Assembly: GCA_001606155.1 (NCBI GenBank)
Contig: LODT01000011.1
Coordinates: forward strand, 434,001 to 498,000
Direction of reading: 5' to 3'
Length of the DNA stretch: 64,000 nt
Origin: Tieghemostelium lacteum
Lineage: Eukaryota; Evosea; Eumycetozoa; Dictyosteliales; Raperosteliaceae
Shown: positions 1 through 10,888 of the stretch, piece after piece
Layout: every line of letters begins with the position of its first letter
How positions within the stretch are numbered: the stretch's first letter is position 1
Notes under the pieces: model-generated
What the model was told of the DNA's origin: nothing
The model's database searches: none
What the model saw: only the letters and a program-made list of their open reading frames with translations
Made by a program: the position numbers and the translations under genes

Positions 1-821
1 TACCACTTGTGCTCAAACCACTGGCAGATGGTTTTGCAGGAGTACTAGTAGATTGATTAAATACTAAAACTGGTATTTTAGGTGGTAGAATAGATACATC
101 TATACTATTACCAGCTTTTAATTCCTCCGTAGCTTTTTCTAATAATTTATATGATTTTAGATATTTTGTACCATCTGGATGTTGAATTTGACCACAATAT
201 AATGCATTCTTTTTATATACAAGTGCTCTTTCTTCCAAATCTTGTAGTAGTGCTGGTGAACTTTGTTGTTGTTGTGTTTGTACTTGTACTTGTTGTACTG
301 GTTGTTTTGGTTGTAGGGGTTGTTTAGGTTGAGGTAGAGGTTTAGGTTGTGGTTTCTTTGGTGGTATTATATTACCATTATCATCAATTTCAATATCATC
401 ATCGTTTTCTAAAAGTTTATCAAGATCTTCATCACTGGCAATTTCATCATCTTCGTCATCAGATGTTTCCATTTTAAGTTTTTTACTATTTACAGTAGTT
501 ATTGAGGTGGTTTTAGTTTGTTGTACACTTGAAGTTGTAGTAGTTGTTACCATAGGTTGAAGTTTAGCTTGTTCTTTTGGTGGAGGTTTAGGTAATGATC
601 CACCTCTCTCCAATTGTGAAAATTCAGCCAACAGCTCAGGATCCTCTAAATCTGCATCTGTCAATTGAATATCATCATCTTTAATCTCTTTATTCAATAG
701 TTTATCAATACCACTTAAATCAATATCTGGAACATTTTCAACTTGTAACAATCCATCTTCATGTTGACCTTGACTAGGTGGTGATTTGGTAGTTTTTTTT
801 TTGTTTATTGTTACCAAACAT
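1..821 (-). CDS. CC2D1/Lgd-like DM14-C2 protein, N-terminal part (runs off left edge)
   Basis: The minus strand is open from about 805 to the window edge. It encodes an acidic N-terminus with a DLEDPELLAEFSQLE stretch, two Asp/Glu-rich low-complexity segments, a Pro/Gln-rich linker, and then a DM14-type repeat (QDLEERALVYKKNALYCGQI...LKSYKLLEKATEELKAG). This order matches CC2D1/Lgd proteins, which bind ESCRT-III (Shrub/CHMP4) and act in endosomal sorting; the C2 domain would lie outside the window. A start ATG at 821 gives MFGNNKQKK, like the MFxxKK start of fly Lgd. Between that ATG and the main frame lies a run of ten A's which, as written, leaves them one base out of register. Either the tract is off by one, or the start lies in an upstream exon: an acceptor-like TTTTTTTTTCAG is read near 846-857. 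Family call good, exact 5' end unresolved. Confidence 0.7.
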
Positions 822-1244
822 GTAATTTTATATATATATAATATCTGAAAAAAAAATAAATGTAAAAAAAAAAAAAATTTTTAAATTCAAATTATAATAA
901 TCAAAAAACAATCTACTTCATTTTAAACATTATTAATAATCTTATCTTTATTCAATGAATTTTATATTTCCAATATTGATTCATTGTTTGCAAATTTCAA
1001 AAATTCTTTAAATTATAACTATATTAACAATTTAAATTATAAACGTTTAATAGATATAAATTGTAAAAAAGAGTAAATTTCACTTATTACATAATTGCCA
1101 ACTCAATAAAAAGAGAGAAACAATCCTAAAAATCCAAGTGAAAAAACGCTCACATATATAAAATAATTGATTTTTTTTTTTTTTTTTTTTTAATTTTATT
1201 TTTATTTTAAATTTCTATATATTTTATATAATTATTTATTAATT
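822..1244. promoter_or_regulatory. Divergent intergenic region between the CC2D1-like gene and dymA
   Basis: This AT-rich spacer of about 420 bp separates two genes transcribed away from each other, so it should hold both promoters. A run of about 20 T's at 1170-1191, about 55 bp before the dymA ATG, is the oligo-T element typical of dictyostelid promoters. No open frame or RNA gene is visible. Confidence 0.5.
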
Positions 1245-3720
1245 ATGGATCAATTAATCCCAGTTATTAATAAATTACAAGATGTATTTAATACATTGGG
1301 ATCTGACCCATTAGATTTACCACAAATTGTGGTAGTTGGATCCCAATCCTCTGGTAAAAGTTCAGTTTTAGAAAATATAGTCGGTAAAGACTTTCTACCA
1401 AGAGGTTCTGGTATAGTAACTAGAAGACCTTTAATTTTACAATTAACACATTTACCTTTAGCTGATGATGGTAGTGGTATTCCCTTTCCCCCTTTTTTTT
1501 TGAACTAGAGTTCACTTTTATTGTAAATTCATAGTTAAGGTTTATTAACACTAATTTTTTTTATATATAAACAAAATAGGTCCAACAAGTGAATGGGGAG
1601 AATTTTTACATAAACCAAATGACATGTATTATGATTTTGCAGAGATTAGAGAAGAGATTATTAGGGATACTGATAGAATGACAGGAAAGAATAAGGGTAT
1701 TTCTGCACAACCAATTAATTTAAAGATTTATTCACCACATGTTGTTAATTTGACATTGGTGGATTTACCTGGTATTACAAAGGTACCAGTTGGTGATCAA
1801 CCTACAGATATAGAACAACAAATTAGAAGAATGGTTATGGCCTATATAAAGAAACCCAATGCCATTATACTTGCAGTAACACCTGCCAATACGGATTTGG
1901 CAAACTCTGATGCACTTCAGTTGGCAAAAGAAGTTGATCCAGAGGGTAAACGTACCATTGGTGTCATTACTAAACTGGATCTTATGGATAAAGGTACTGA
2001 TGCAATGGAGGTTCTCACTGGTAAGGTTATTCCTTTGAGCTTAGGTTTCATTGGTGTTATAAACCGTTCACAAGAGGATATCATCTCTAAAAAGTCTATT
2101 AGAGAATCACTGAAATCCGAATTGTTGTATTTTAAAAACCATCCAATTTACAAATCGATTGCTAATAGATCGGGTACTGCCTATCTCAGTAAGACTTTAA
2201 ATAAGTTGTTAATGTTCCACATTAGAGATTGTCTACCTGACCTCAAGGTTAAAGTCAATAAAATGCTATCTGAGGTTCAACAAGAGATGGCAACCTATGG
2301 AGACCCACTGTACGACACCAAGAATAGCCAAGGTGCATTACTGTTGCAGATTATCACTATATTCTCCAACAATTTCCAGGCTGCAATAGACGGTAAACTT
2401 ACAGAACTCTCAACAAACGAATTGTATGGAGGTGCTCGTATAAACTATATTTTCAATGAGATATTTGCTCAATGTATAAATAATATCGATCCACTGGATG
2501 GAATCTCTCTGAATGACATTAGAACCACTATGAGAAATGCCACTGGTCCTAGAGCTGCACTCTTTATCCCTGAGGTTAGTTTTGAACTGTTGGTCAAGAA
2601 ACAGGTTACTCGTCTAGAGGATCCCAGTGTTCAATGCGTTGAATACGTCTATGATGAACTTCAGAGAATTGTAACTCAATTGGAAGCCAAAGAACTCAGT
2701 CGTTTTATGAATTTGAAAACACGTGTTATAGAGGTTGTCAATAATCTCCTACAGAGACACAAATTCCCAACCAAAGTAATGATTGAAAATCTCATAAAGA
2801 TTGAAACTGCCTTTATAAACACTAATCACCCTGATTTTGTAGGTGGTGATGGAATTTTGGATGCTTTGATTCTGAAAAAACAACAGCAAGAACAACAGAC
2901 GAAGCAACAACAGATGGAGCAACAGAATTCGTTAGGACAACAAGGTCAGAATGCTTTGAATAATGTATGGACACCACAACCTATTCAAACAAATCAACAA
3001 GGTAAATACACAAGTTCAGGTATTCAACCAAATGGTAAACCAGGTCAGAATCAAAATCCTCCACCTCTTCCATCTTCAGCTACTAAACCTCCCATGTCAG
3101 TTCAGAATACTAAACAAACTGGAAATCCAGGCCAACCTCAGGCTATAGATGGACAATCTCAACAATCACAATCATTCTTTACCAGTTTCTTTAGAAATCC
3201 TACACCAGATGCCAATAATCATAATCAATCTGGAGGATATTCGGCCGGTGGTGGAAGTCAACAACAATTACAACAACAGTCATCTAAACAACTACAACAA
3301 CAACAACAACAACAGTATAATAATAATCAATTTTATAACAATCCATATGATGCCTATGGTAGATCAGATAGATTAGCACAAGTACCATCCGTAATCAAAA
3401 CCAGTGATGACTTGAATTCCAAAGAGAAATTTGAAACTGAATTGATTAGAGAATTGTTAATCTCCTATTTTAACATTGTCAAAAAGAATGTAAAAGATAC
3501 TGTACCAAAATCAATTATGCATTTCCTAGTCAACCAAAGTAAAAATCAAATTCAAAATGAATTGGTTTCTTCTCTCTACAAGGAAGAACTCTTTGATGAA
3601 CTTTTAGAAGAATCACCTCAAATCAGTTCCAAGAGAAAATCTTGTAAAGCCATGATGGATGTCTTAAGAAAAGCCAATGATATCATTAATGAAATTAGAG
3701 ATTTCAGATCAAATAATTAA
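1245..3720 (+). CDS. dymA: Dynamin A
   Basis: Large GTPase of the dynamin family, acting in membrane scission, organelle division and cytokinesis. Exons 1245-1476 and 1580-3720, joined across a 103-bp intron (GTATTC...ATAG), give 790 aa. Visible parts: P-loop GSQSSGKSS (32-40), DLPG (about 139-142), TKLD (about 209-212), middle domain to about 505, a Gln/Asn/Pro-rich segment at about 510-690, and a GTPase effector domain at about 698-790. There is no PH domain; the low-complexity segment sits where the PH domain would be, as in D. discoideum DymA, to which the sequence is very close throughout. The intron falls just after the G2 region. The last 90 residues are highly conserved, so the gene looks whole. 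Confidence 0.96.
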
Positions 3721-4381
3721 TATAATAATAATAATAAAAGGAGGATCCTCCTTTTTTTTTAAAAATTCACTACATCCCCTTCTTTTCACTCTCACTTTCT
3801 AATAAAACTAAAATAAATATAATTAATTCATTTAAAAAAAAAAAATATCTATGTATATTTAATTATTATTCTTATTTTTTTTGATTAGTTTAATGGGTCA
3901 TGGAAATTATTAAGAAATATGATGAAATGAAATGGTTTTAAAAAAAAAATTAGTTTTTTAATTCTTATTTTTTCCCAAATATATATTACGGCATATGCAA
4001 ATTGTGATTTAATACCAACACCTACAATCAAATAGTTGTTTAAATATATATATTTATTAAAACAATCACATTTCGAATTTCAAAATTTTTTATTTATTTT
4101 TTTCAATTTTTTTTTTTTTATACTTTCAAAAGTTATTAGGCCGTTATAGATTTTTATTCAAAACAAAAAACTCTTAATTACTGATATCAGTTTACATCCT
4201 TTTAATTCATTCTATTCTATTTTTAATAATAGAAAGTCATCTATACAACAAGCACACCATTGTTTTTTACTTTTTTCATTCAGAGAAAAAACAAAAAAAA
4301 ACAGCACCACCCATTCCCTAATTACAGATTATATATATATAGTTTAGTATAGTATAGGTTACAGACATTAATGATATAATT
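3721..4381. other. Intergenic AT-rich spacer between dymA and the IPT gene
   Basis: About 660 bp with no convincing coding frame. The first 40 bp include a GGAGGATCCTCC palindrome (3741-3752) followed by T's, directly after the dymA stop and possibly in its 3' end region. AATAAA-type signals lie near 3800-3815. The remainder is homopolymer-rich and probably carries the promoter of the next gene. Confidence 0.4.
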
Positions 4382-6580
4382 ATGTCTGACCCTTATAATA
4401 ACAATCACTCAATGGGAGATGATAACTTTAACCCATTTGACAGTATAAGAATTTCACAAACTCTCGATTTAAACTTTGCATTTCAACAGCAACAACAAGC
4501 AAACCAGCAACAACACCAGATCAATAATGTAAATAATAACAATAACAGTAATTTTCTAAATCAATCTAATATATTCAATCAAACCAATTCAACATTGGCA
4601 CAACCATCTAATCATCCACCTACCTTAAATAACAATACATCACCAACAATAACAAACACAACTCAACCACAACAAAGTATAACATTTAATACCAATAATA
4701 ATACAGAAAATCTTATAGTATCAGGTGATATACAATTGGAATTAAAAGAGCTATTGACATCATTAGAGACATTGGCACAAGAATCAGTGACACATATATT
4801 CTTTCTCTGTAGAGTATTACAACCTCATGTCACAGAGGATCTGAGATTCCCACTTCTCAGTAAAATGTTTAGCGATATACCACAAATGATACCGATGATC
4901 ACATTTCAGAATTTTCTGACACAATACTATCAAGATGCCAACAATCATGCATTCAAGTTATTTATGGATTTTAAAGAGTTGGCTAATCTACTTGCTAGAA
5001 TATCCTATTTACAGTTATTGCATTTGACTAATAATCTCATTCCACCTGGCACACCCCAGTATCAGTTTAACATCCTCTTGAAAATACACGAATACTTTCA
5101 ATTGGTACCTTTTGAGAAACTAAAGTTTTTCAATACCTCTTTAGATGGTGACTCCTCATTAAACAACACTTTTTACCATGTTCAAAAGATTATCAATCTC
5201 GACTCATCTATTCCCATTGAAATTATACATTTCATTGCAGGTATTGTTAGTTTACCTTTGAATGAACTGTTACTCTTCCATCAATGGTTTTCACAAATGT
5301 CCAAAAAAATGCTTGCTGTTTTATTGGCACTTTTACAATTGGATTCTACCACTGTATTGGATATTAAAAGAATTTTGGCAACCAGTATCATATCCAATAC
5401 TCCTCCACTAATTTTACCAAATCCCATAAACTCACAATCCAACACCACACTAAAATATAGTACCAATACAAATCAAATTACCCCCACATTTTTAAATAGT
5501 AATAATAATTTTCAACAAAATCAACTTCATAACAATAATACAAATAATAATACAAATTTAAATTCACCTTCATTAATTTCATCTGGATATTCCATACAAC
5601 CACTTTTCCCAAATCTTACAAACTCATCTGGATTAGTACCAAATGATCAGTTATTATCATCTCCAATATCCTCACCTGTACAAATGCCATACAATGAACC
5701 ATCAACACCAACTAGTCACCATAATATTCATTCTCATTCTCATTCTCATACTCAACATCATTCTCATTCTCAACAACAACAACAACAACAACACCAATTA
5801 TCATCACAACCAATTTCTCATATACAAAGTAGTAGTAATATTTTAAATCAACCAATGACACCTTCAAATAATAATAATAATAATAATAGTGGATTAACAG
5901 GACCAGATGCATACTATTTAAAGATTGCAAGACAACCACCATCAAGTACAGTTTATCAGAGAATTTTAAAACCATTCCCATCTATAATGTTGTGTGGACC
6001 CAATGTAGAGAATGAAAATCTTTCAAATTACTTTGTAGAGGCTACTCTACTGCGTAATGACAATCATGCAGAGATTGCCAATTTCCTCGATGGTAATAAG
6101 ATATCGAGAATATCCAATGGTACTTTTGCACCATTTAAGAAATTGAAGATTCTTACTACCTCCCAACAACAGAGAACACTATTTCGTCTCAAATTTGTAC
6201 TAAAGAGATATGTTGGTAATGATTTTCAGAGTTTTCCAAATGCTGTCGTACTCTCTGATCCAGTTGAGGTTTTCAGTCATACCATTTATCTGACTGATAA
6301 ACAAGATGTACCTCTACCTCCTAGCATTACTGAGATTATCCCATCTCTTGGACCTTTGGGTACTAGAGTGGTGGTATTAGGTAGCAATTTCTCAAAATCT
6401 GATGACTTGAAAGTCTCCTTTAATGGCCATTGCGTACAGGCACAATTCTATGAAAAAGGTACCATTATTTGTCATGTACCTCAATCTCATGAATTACTTT
6501 CAAATAGAAATCTTATAGTTAAAGTCACAAATGATGGTGACCAATTCTCAAACGAATCTGTAACTTTTACAATCTTATAA
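4382..6580 (+). CDS. Rel/IPT-type putative transcription regulator
   Basis: A 732-aa single-exon protein. Residues 1-115 are Asn/Gln/Thr-rich. Residues about 116-345 form a helical, Leu-rich domain I do not recognise. Residues about 345-515 are Asn/Ser/His/Gln-rich. Residues about 515-645 begin with ARQPPSSTVYQRILKPFP and then read like the beta-sandwich DNA-binding region of Rel/COE/CSL-type factors. Residues about 647-732 are a clear IPT/TIG immunoglobulin-like domain (PSITEIIPSLGPLGTRVVVLGSNF...). A DNA-binding-like region directly followed by a C-terminal IPT domain is the layout of COE/EBF, Rel and related factors. I infer a nuclear role. The IPT domain is the surest part; the Rel/COE assignment is a pattern match by eye. 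Confidence 0.7.
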   Translation: MSDPYNNNHSMGDDNFNPFDSIRISQTLDLNFAFQQQQQANQQQHQINNVNNNNNSNFLNQSNIFNQTNSTLAQPSNHPPTLNNNTSPTITNTTQPQQSITFNTNNNTENLIVSGDIQLELKELLTSLETLAQESVTHIFFLCRVLQPHVTEDLRFPLLSKMFSDIPQMIPMITFQNFLTQYYQDANNHAFKLFMDFKELANLLARISYLQLLHLTNNLIPPGTPQYQFNILLKIHEYFQLVPFEKLKFFNTSLDGDSSLNNTFYHVQKIINLDSSIPIEIIHFIAGIVSLPLNELLLFHQWFSQMSKKMLAVLLALLQLDSTTVLDIKRILATSIISNTPPLILPNPINSQSNTTLKYSTNTNQITPTFLNSNNNFQQNQLHNNNTNNNTNLNSPSLISSGYSIQPLFPNLTNSSGLVPNDQLLSSPISSPVQMPYNEPSTPTSHHNIHSHSHSHTQHHSHSQQQQQQQHQLSSQPISHIQSSSNILNQPMTPSNNNNNNNSGLTGPDAYYLKIARQPPSSTVYQRILKPFPSIMLCGPNVENENLSNYFVEATLLRNDNHAEIANFLDGNKISRISNGTFAPFKKLKILTTSQQQRTLFRLKFVLKRYVGNDFQSFPNAVVLSDPVEVFSHTIYLTDKQDVPLPPSITEIIPSLGPLGTRVVVLGSNFSKSDDLKVSFNGHCVQAQFYEKGTIICHVPQSHELLSNRNLIVKVTNDGDQFSNESVTFTIL

Positions 6581-6860
6581 ATTTAAAACCCCCAAACACA
6601 CTCACACCACACATTAATCAAAATTCAAATAAAAAAAAAAAAATTAATTATCTTATAAGTCAGATATGTTTTTTTTTAAATTATGATTATTGTTCGAGGG
6701 AGTTTTCATTACACACAAACCCACAGTAAAAATGCCATTTTGAAATCTTAAAGTTAAATGTTTTTTTTTTTATTTTAAATCTGATCAAAACAAAAAAAAA
6801 AACATTTATATCTCAACCTTTTATTTATTTAAATTATTTGTATTTAAAAGGTTTAGAAAA

Positions 6861-8550
6861 ATGGGAAATTCACAATCTAATGGTATAGCAGAAGATCCAA
6901 AACTTAAGAAACAAAGAGAGTTAATACTTGAGGAAATTATACAGACAGAGAGAACCTATGTAAATTATTTATCTGTAGTTTTAGAGGTTTTTATGGAACC
7001 TATGATTGCAAAGTCATTGATAAAGGAAGTTGATCAAAAACAGTTATTTATAAATATTGAAACACTGGCAGAGTTTCATCAACAGTTTTTTAGAGAATTA
7101 GCATTGACCTATAATTCATTTAATTGGGTTACTGAAGTGCCTCCAATTACACCAACTACTATAAAGACTACCGTTGGAACTACTAAAGCACATAGAAAAA
7201 CAACTATTGTAACTACAACTACGATGCTAAGTCAATCTGTACAGAGACATGATATAACATCTTTGGAATCTACTAGAGAGATTACAGAGATTTTCAATAA
7301 TAATCAAGAGAATTTTAAAATGTACAGTACCTATATCATTGGATATGACAGTGCTGTTACGACTCTTAATCGTCTGAAAAAGAAGTCAGCTGTAAATCAA
7401 TTTCTTCAGAAACAACAGACTGATCAGAGATGTAATGGACTGGATCTTGCCAGTATGCTTATAATGCCAGTTCAAAGACTACCAAGATATGTGTTGCTTT
7501 TGAATGAACTTTTGAAAACGTGTCCTTCTGACAATCACATGATTAGTAAACTTTTATCAAGGTGTATACAAGTTATCAAAGACACCACTATATTTATAAA
7601 TGAGGCAAAAAGAGACGATGAAAATTTCAATAGAGTTCTTCTGCTACAGGATACTCTTGTAGATAAAGTTCAATTAGCAGAGCCACATAGAAAGCTGTAT
7701 ATAGACGGTGAATGTACACTTCACAGTGTCTTCCCATGTAAAATGGAAGATGAAATTCTCAAAAAGATCAGAAGAGCCAGAGCCGCTTCCAAACCACAAG
7801 ATCGTGAGAAATTCTCTGAATCTTTTGTATTTCCACCTCAATATCGTGTTGAGTCACAAACTATCAGTTATTATCTATTTAATGACTCTATTGTATTTTT
7901 ATACCAAAAACCTCAAAAATCAACTTTTAGTATCAGTAAAAGAATTTGGAGCATTTCCAATGTTTCAATTACTGAAAAACTTAAACTTATTGATGTTTTA
8001 GATATTTTTAGTAAGTATCAATATATTTATTTTCTTTGAATTAATTTTAATTAATTTTATATTAGCTTTTAAAAATTCATTATTGGTTACAACAGAGAAA
8101 TCAATTTATTTTCTAATAATGAAAAGTCAAATGGATAAAGAAAAGTTTATAAAGATATTTCAAATGTCAAAAGTTGATTGGGGTTCAAAAGAAGATCATA
8201 AAATGTATAATAATAATAATAATTCAACAATAATAACAAATAATGATTTACCTTCAGTTTTAACTTTACGTTTTAGAGATGATTCATTTTTACAAACTAT
8301 TGATATTAATAGTAATGATACAACATCTAATAATAATAATAATAATATTAGTAATGGTAGTGGTACAATTACTAGTAAATCATCATTTTTTTCATTATCA
8401 TCATCAACTAAAGAGACTACAACTACAACTGTACCTGAACATAAAAGAAAACAATCTGTTTCAGTTAGTTCAAGTAAAAAAGTAGATACAGGTACAACTA
8501 GTAAAGGAAAATCAAAATCAATGTTTTTTAATAGTTTATCTTCAAAATAA
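6861..8550 (+). CDS. RhoGEF (DH-PH) protein
   Basis: Guanine nucleotide exchange factor for Rho/Rac GTPases. Exons 6861-8010 and 8066-8550 join across a 55-bp intron (GTAAGT...TTAG) to give 544 aa. The DH domain runs from about residue 12 (KKQRELILEEIIQTERTYVNYL) to about 255 and includes the diagnostic SMLIMPVQRLPRYVLLLNEL near residue 197. It carries a Thr-rich insertion at about 95-125. A PH-like domain spans about 265-430, with the intron inside it. The last 110 residues are Ser/Thr/Asn-rich and basic. The start MGNSQSNG fits an N-myristoylation pattern (Gly2, Ser6), suggesting membrane attachment; that is inferred. Which of the many dictyostelid RhoGEFs this is I cannot say. Confidence 0.88.
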
Positions 8551-8716
8551 ATCCAAAGTGTCAAAACAACCCAAACCAATTTAATTAACAAGATTTTTTT
8601 ATGTTTTTTTTTTTTAATATTTTTTCATAAAGTATTTCTTTTTTTATCTTTTACATCTTTTATAAATTTAATCATATTAAAATAGAGAGATTTGAGATTG
8701 ATTTCAAACAGACAAT

Positions 8717-10751
8717 ATGGGAGATATGAAGAAAAGAGATTTATATTATGATGAATCTTATGCCAATGTACATAGCGATTATAAAAGATTTAAATCCGAT
8801 AGAGGTGTTGGTGGTGGGGTTGAAACTTATTTAGAACCATCTGCAGTTTTACATTGTAGAGGTTTACCAATATCAGCAAATGATACTGAACTACTAAATC
8901 TATTAGCACCTTATGGTAAAGTGGTTTCAAGTTAGTATAGATACATTTTAACATAAAAAACCTCTGAAGAGTTTAATATTAATACAGATAAAAATAGTTT
9001 GTTTAATAAATAATGGACAAGCATTAATTGAAATGGAATCATTAGAAGCATCTAGTAGGATAATTAATAAAGGTTATAACAAATCAGCATTTGTGATACA
9101 TGGTCAAAGAATAACATTTTCATATTCTAGATCACAACATTTAAACAATGGAAAGACTGTAGTAAATAATTCTGTAGCATATGGTGGTGGTGGTAGTAGT
9201 GGTAGTGGATTAGTTAAAAAGAATTCACATCAACAACAGCAACAATACAATCAAAATATACTACTATTATCTATACTAAATCCAATATATCCAGTTACAA
9301 CTCATACCCTTTTATATATAATGTCAAACTATGGTAGAGTCTTAAGAATTGTTATTTTCCAAAAAAATGGTTTACAAGCTTTTGTAGAGTAAGTTCATTA
9401 TCAACATGGATCTATCGAGACTAATGATTAACTTTCTGTTTTTTTTTTTTATTTATTTCTTATAAATCAAATGAAAAAAAATAAAATATAATTTAGATTT
9501 GATTCAATATATTCAGCTTGGACAGCAAAAGAAGCATTAAATGGTCAAGATATTTATACTGGAAGTTGTAAATTACAAATAGAGTTTGCACGTGTAAATA
9601 AATTAAATGTAAAACAAAACGACGACAAAACAGCAGATTATACTTTGAATTACTACCCACAACCACCACCACCACCAATATTAGACGGATCAGCAGTGAC
9701 TGCTGGATTTTCACCACCTCCACCTCCACCACCACCAGGTCAACCACCAACATCAACCACATCAACCACAACAAGTTCAAGTGCAACTTCATCACAACCC
9801 AGTGTAGGTAGTGTAGTTGTACCACCACCACCTCCTCCAACCAGTGCCGGTAGTAGTGGATTCTTGAGTCCCTATGGAGCCGGTACTATAGTTGGATTCT
9901 CACCTCCCCCACCACCTCTAAATGGAATACCATCAACAGCTGCCAGTGCCTACATGTATAGTCACATTCCACCACATGGAATACCAGTGGCAGTTGGTGC
10001 TGTTGGTATGAGTGGTGCCGACCAATTCACAGTACTAATAGTACAAAAACTACCAGAGGAAAATCTGGACAGTGATAAACTTTTCAATCTATTTTGTCTC
10101 TATGGAAATATTTTAAAAATTAAAATACTCCATACCACCAAAGGTTCAGCTTTGGTTCAATTGTCAACTAATATGCAAGCTTCCATTGCACAACAATGTC
10201 TAAATCAAACTCCAATCTATGGTCAAAATATAACTGTTCAATTTACAAAGTTTCTTTATATAGCTGATTCTGATAAAACTAAAGGTATTATATTATATTA
10301 TTATATATATTTTTTTTTAAAATTTACAAACTAACAAAGGGTTTTATTAGATTATACACAATCAAAATTTAATAGATTTCAAAATATTTATCCACCAATT
10401 ACAAAGAATCCATATAAGCCATCATCAACACTTCACTTTTTAAATGTACCCATTACTTTTTCTGAAGATGATCTTATCCAATTGTGTGCCAAATCATGTC
10501 AGTATACTCCAACTGCTGTTAAATTCTTTCCAAATAAACCTGGTGTGGAAAGTAAGAAACAAATGGGTCTCATTGAATTTGCAGATACAAGATCAGCTTG
10601 TGAAGCTCTTATGGATTTGAATAATATGATATTGGAAAATGGAAGTACTTTGAAATTATCTTTTACAATGAATACTATTACTCATAAACCTTCTGATTCT
10701 ACTGCACCTATTACACCACCAAATAGTAATAGTACTGAATCTCCAAAATAA
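8717..10751 (+). CDS. PTB/hnRNP L-like RNA-binding protein with four RRMs
   Basis: Four exons (8717-8930, 8998-9388, 9497-10284, 10351-10751) give 597 aa with all junctions in frame. RRM1 starts at SAVLHCRGLP and continues over the first intron into INNGQALIEMES. RRM2 has ILLLSILNPIYPVTTHTLLYIMSNYGRVLRI, then FDSIYSAWTAKEALNGQDIY. A long Pro-rich linker with several runs of five to seven prolines follows, then RRM3 (FTVLIVQKLPEENLDSDKLFNLFCLYGNILKI) and RRM4 (STLHFLNVPITFSEDDLIQLC). The spacing and the DYTQSKFNRFQNIYPP segment before RRM4 match polypyrimidine-tract-binding and hnRNP L proteins, which regulate splicing and mRNA fate. The first donor, GTTAGT, is weak but the only one that keeps the frame. 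Confidence 0.85.
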
Positions 10752-10888
10752 TTTAAATAAATAATTTCATATTAATCATATTTTGATATAAATTACTACT
10801 TTTCTTTGTCTATTTTTGTGTTGTTTTTTTTTTGCTTCTCATCATTTTAAACCAATGTTTAATAAATTATTTCATTTTTTATTAAATA

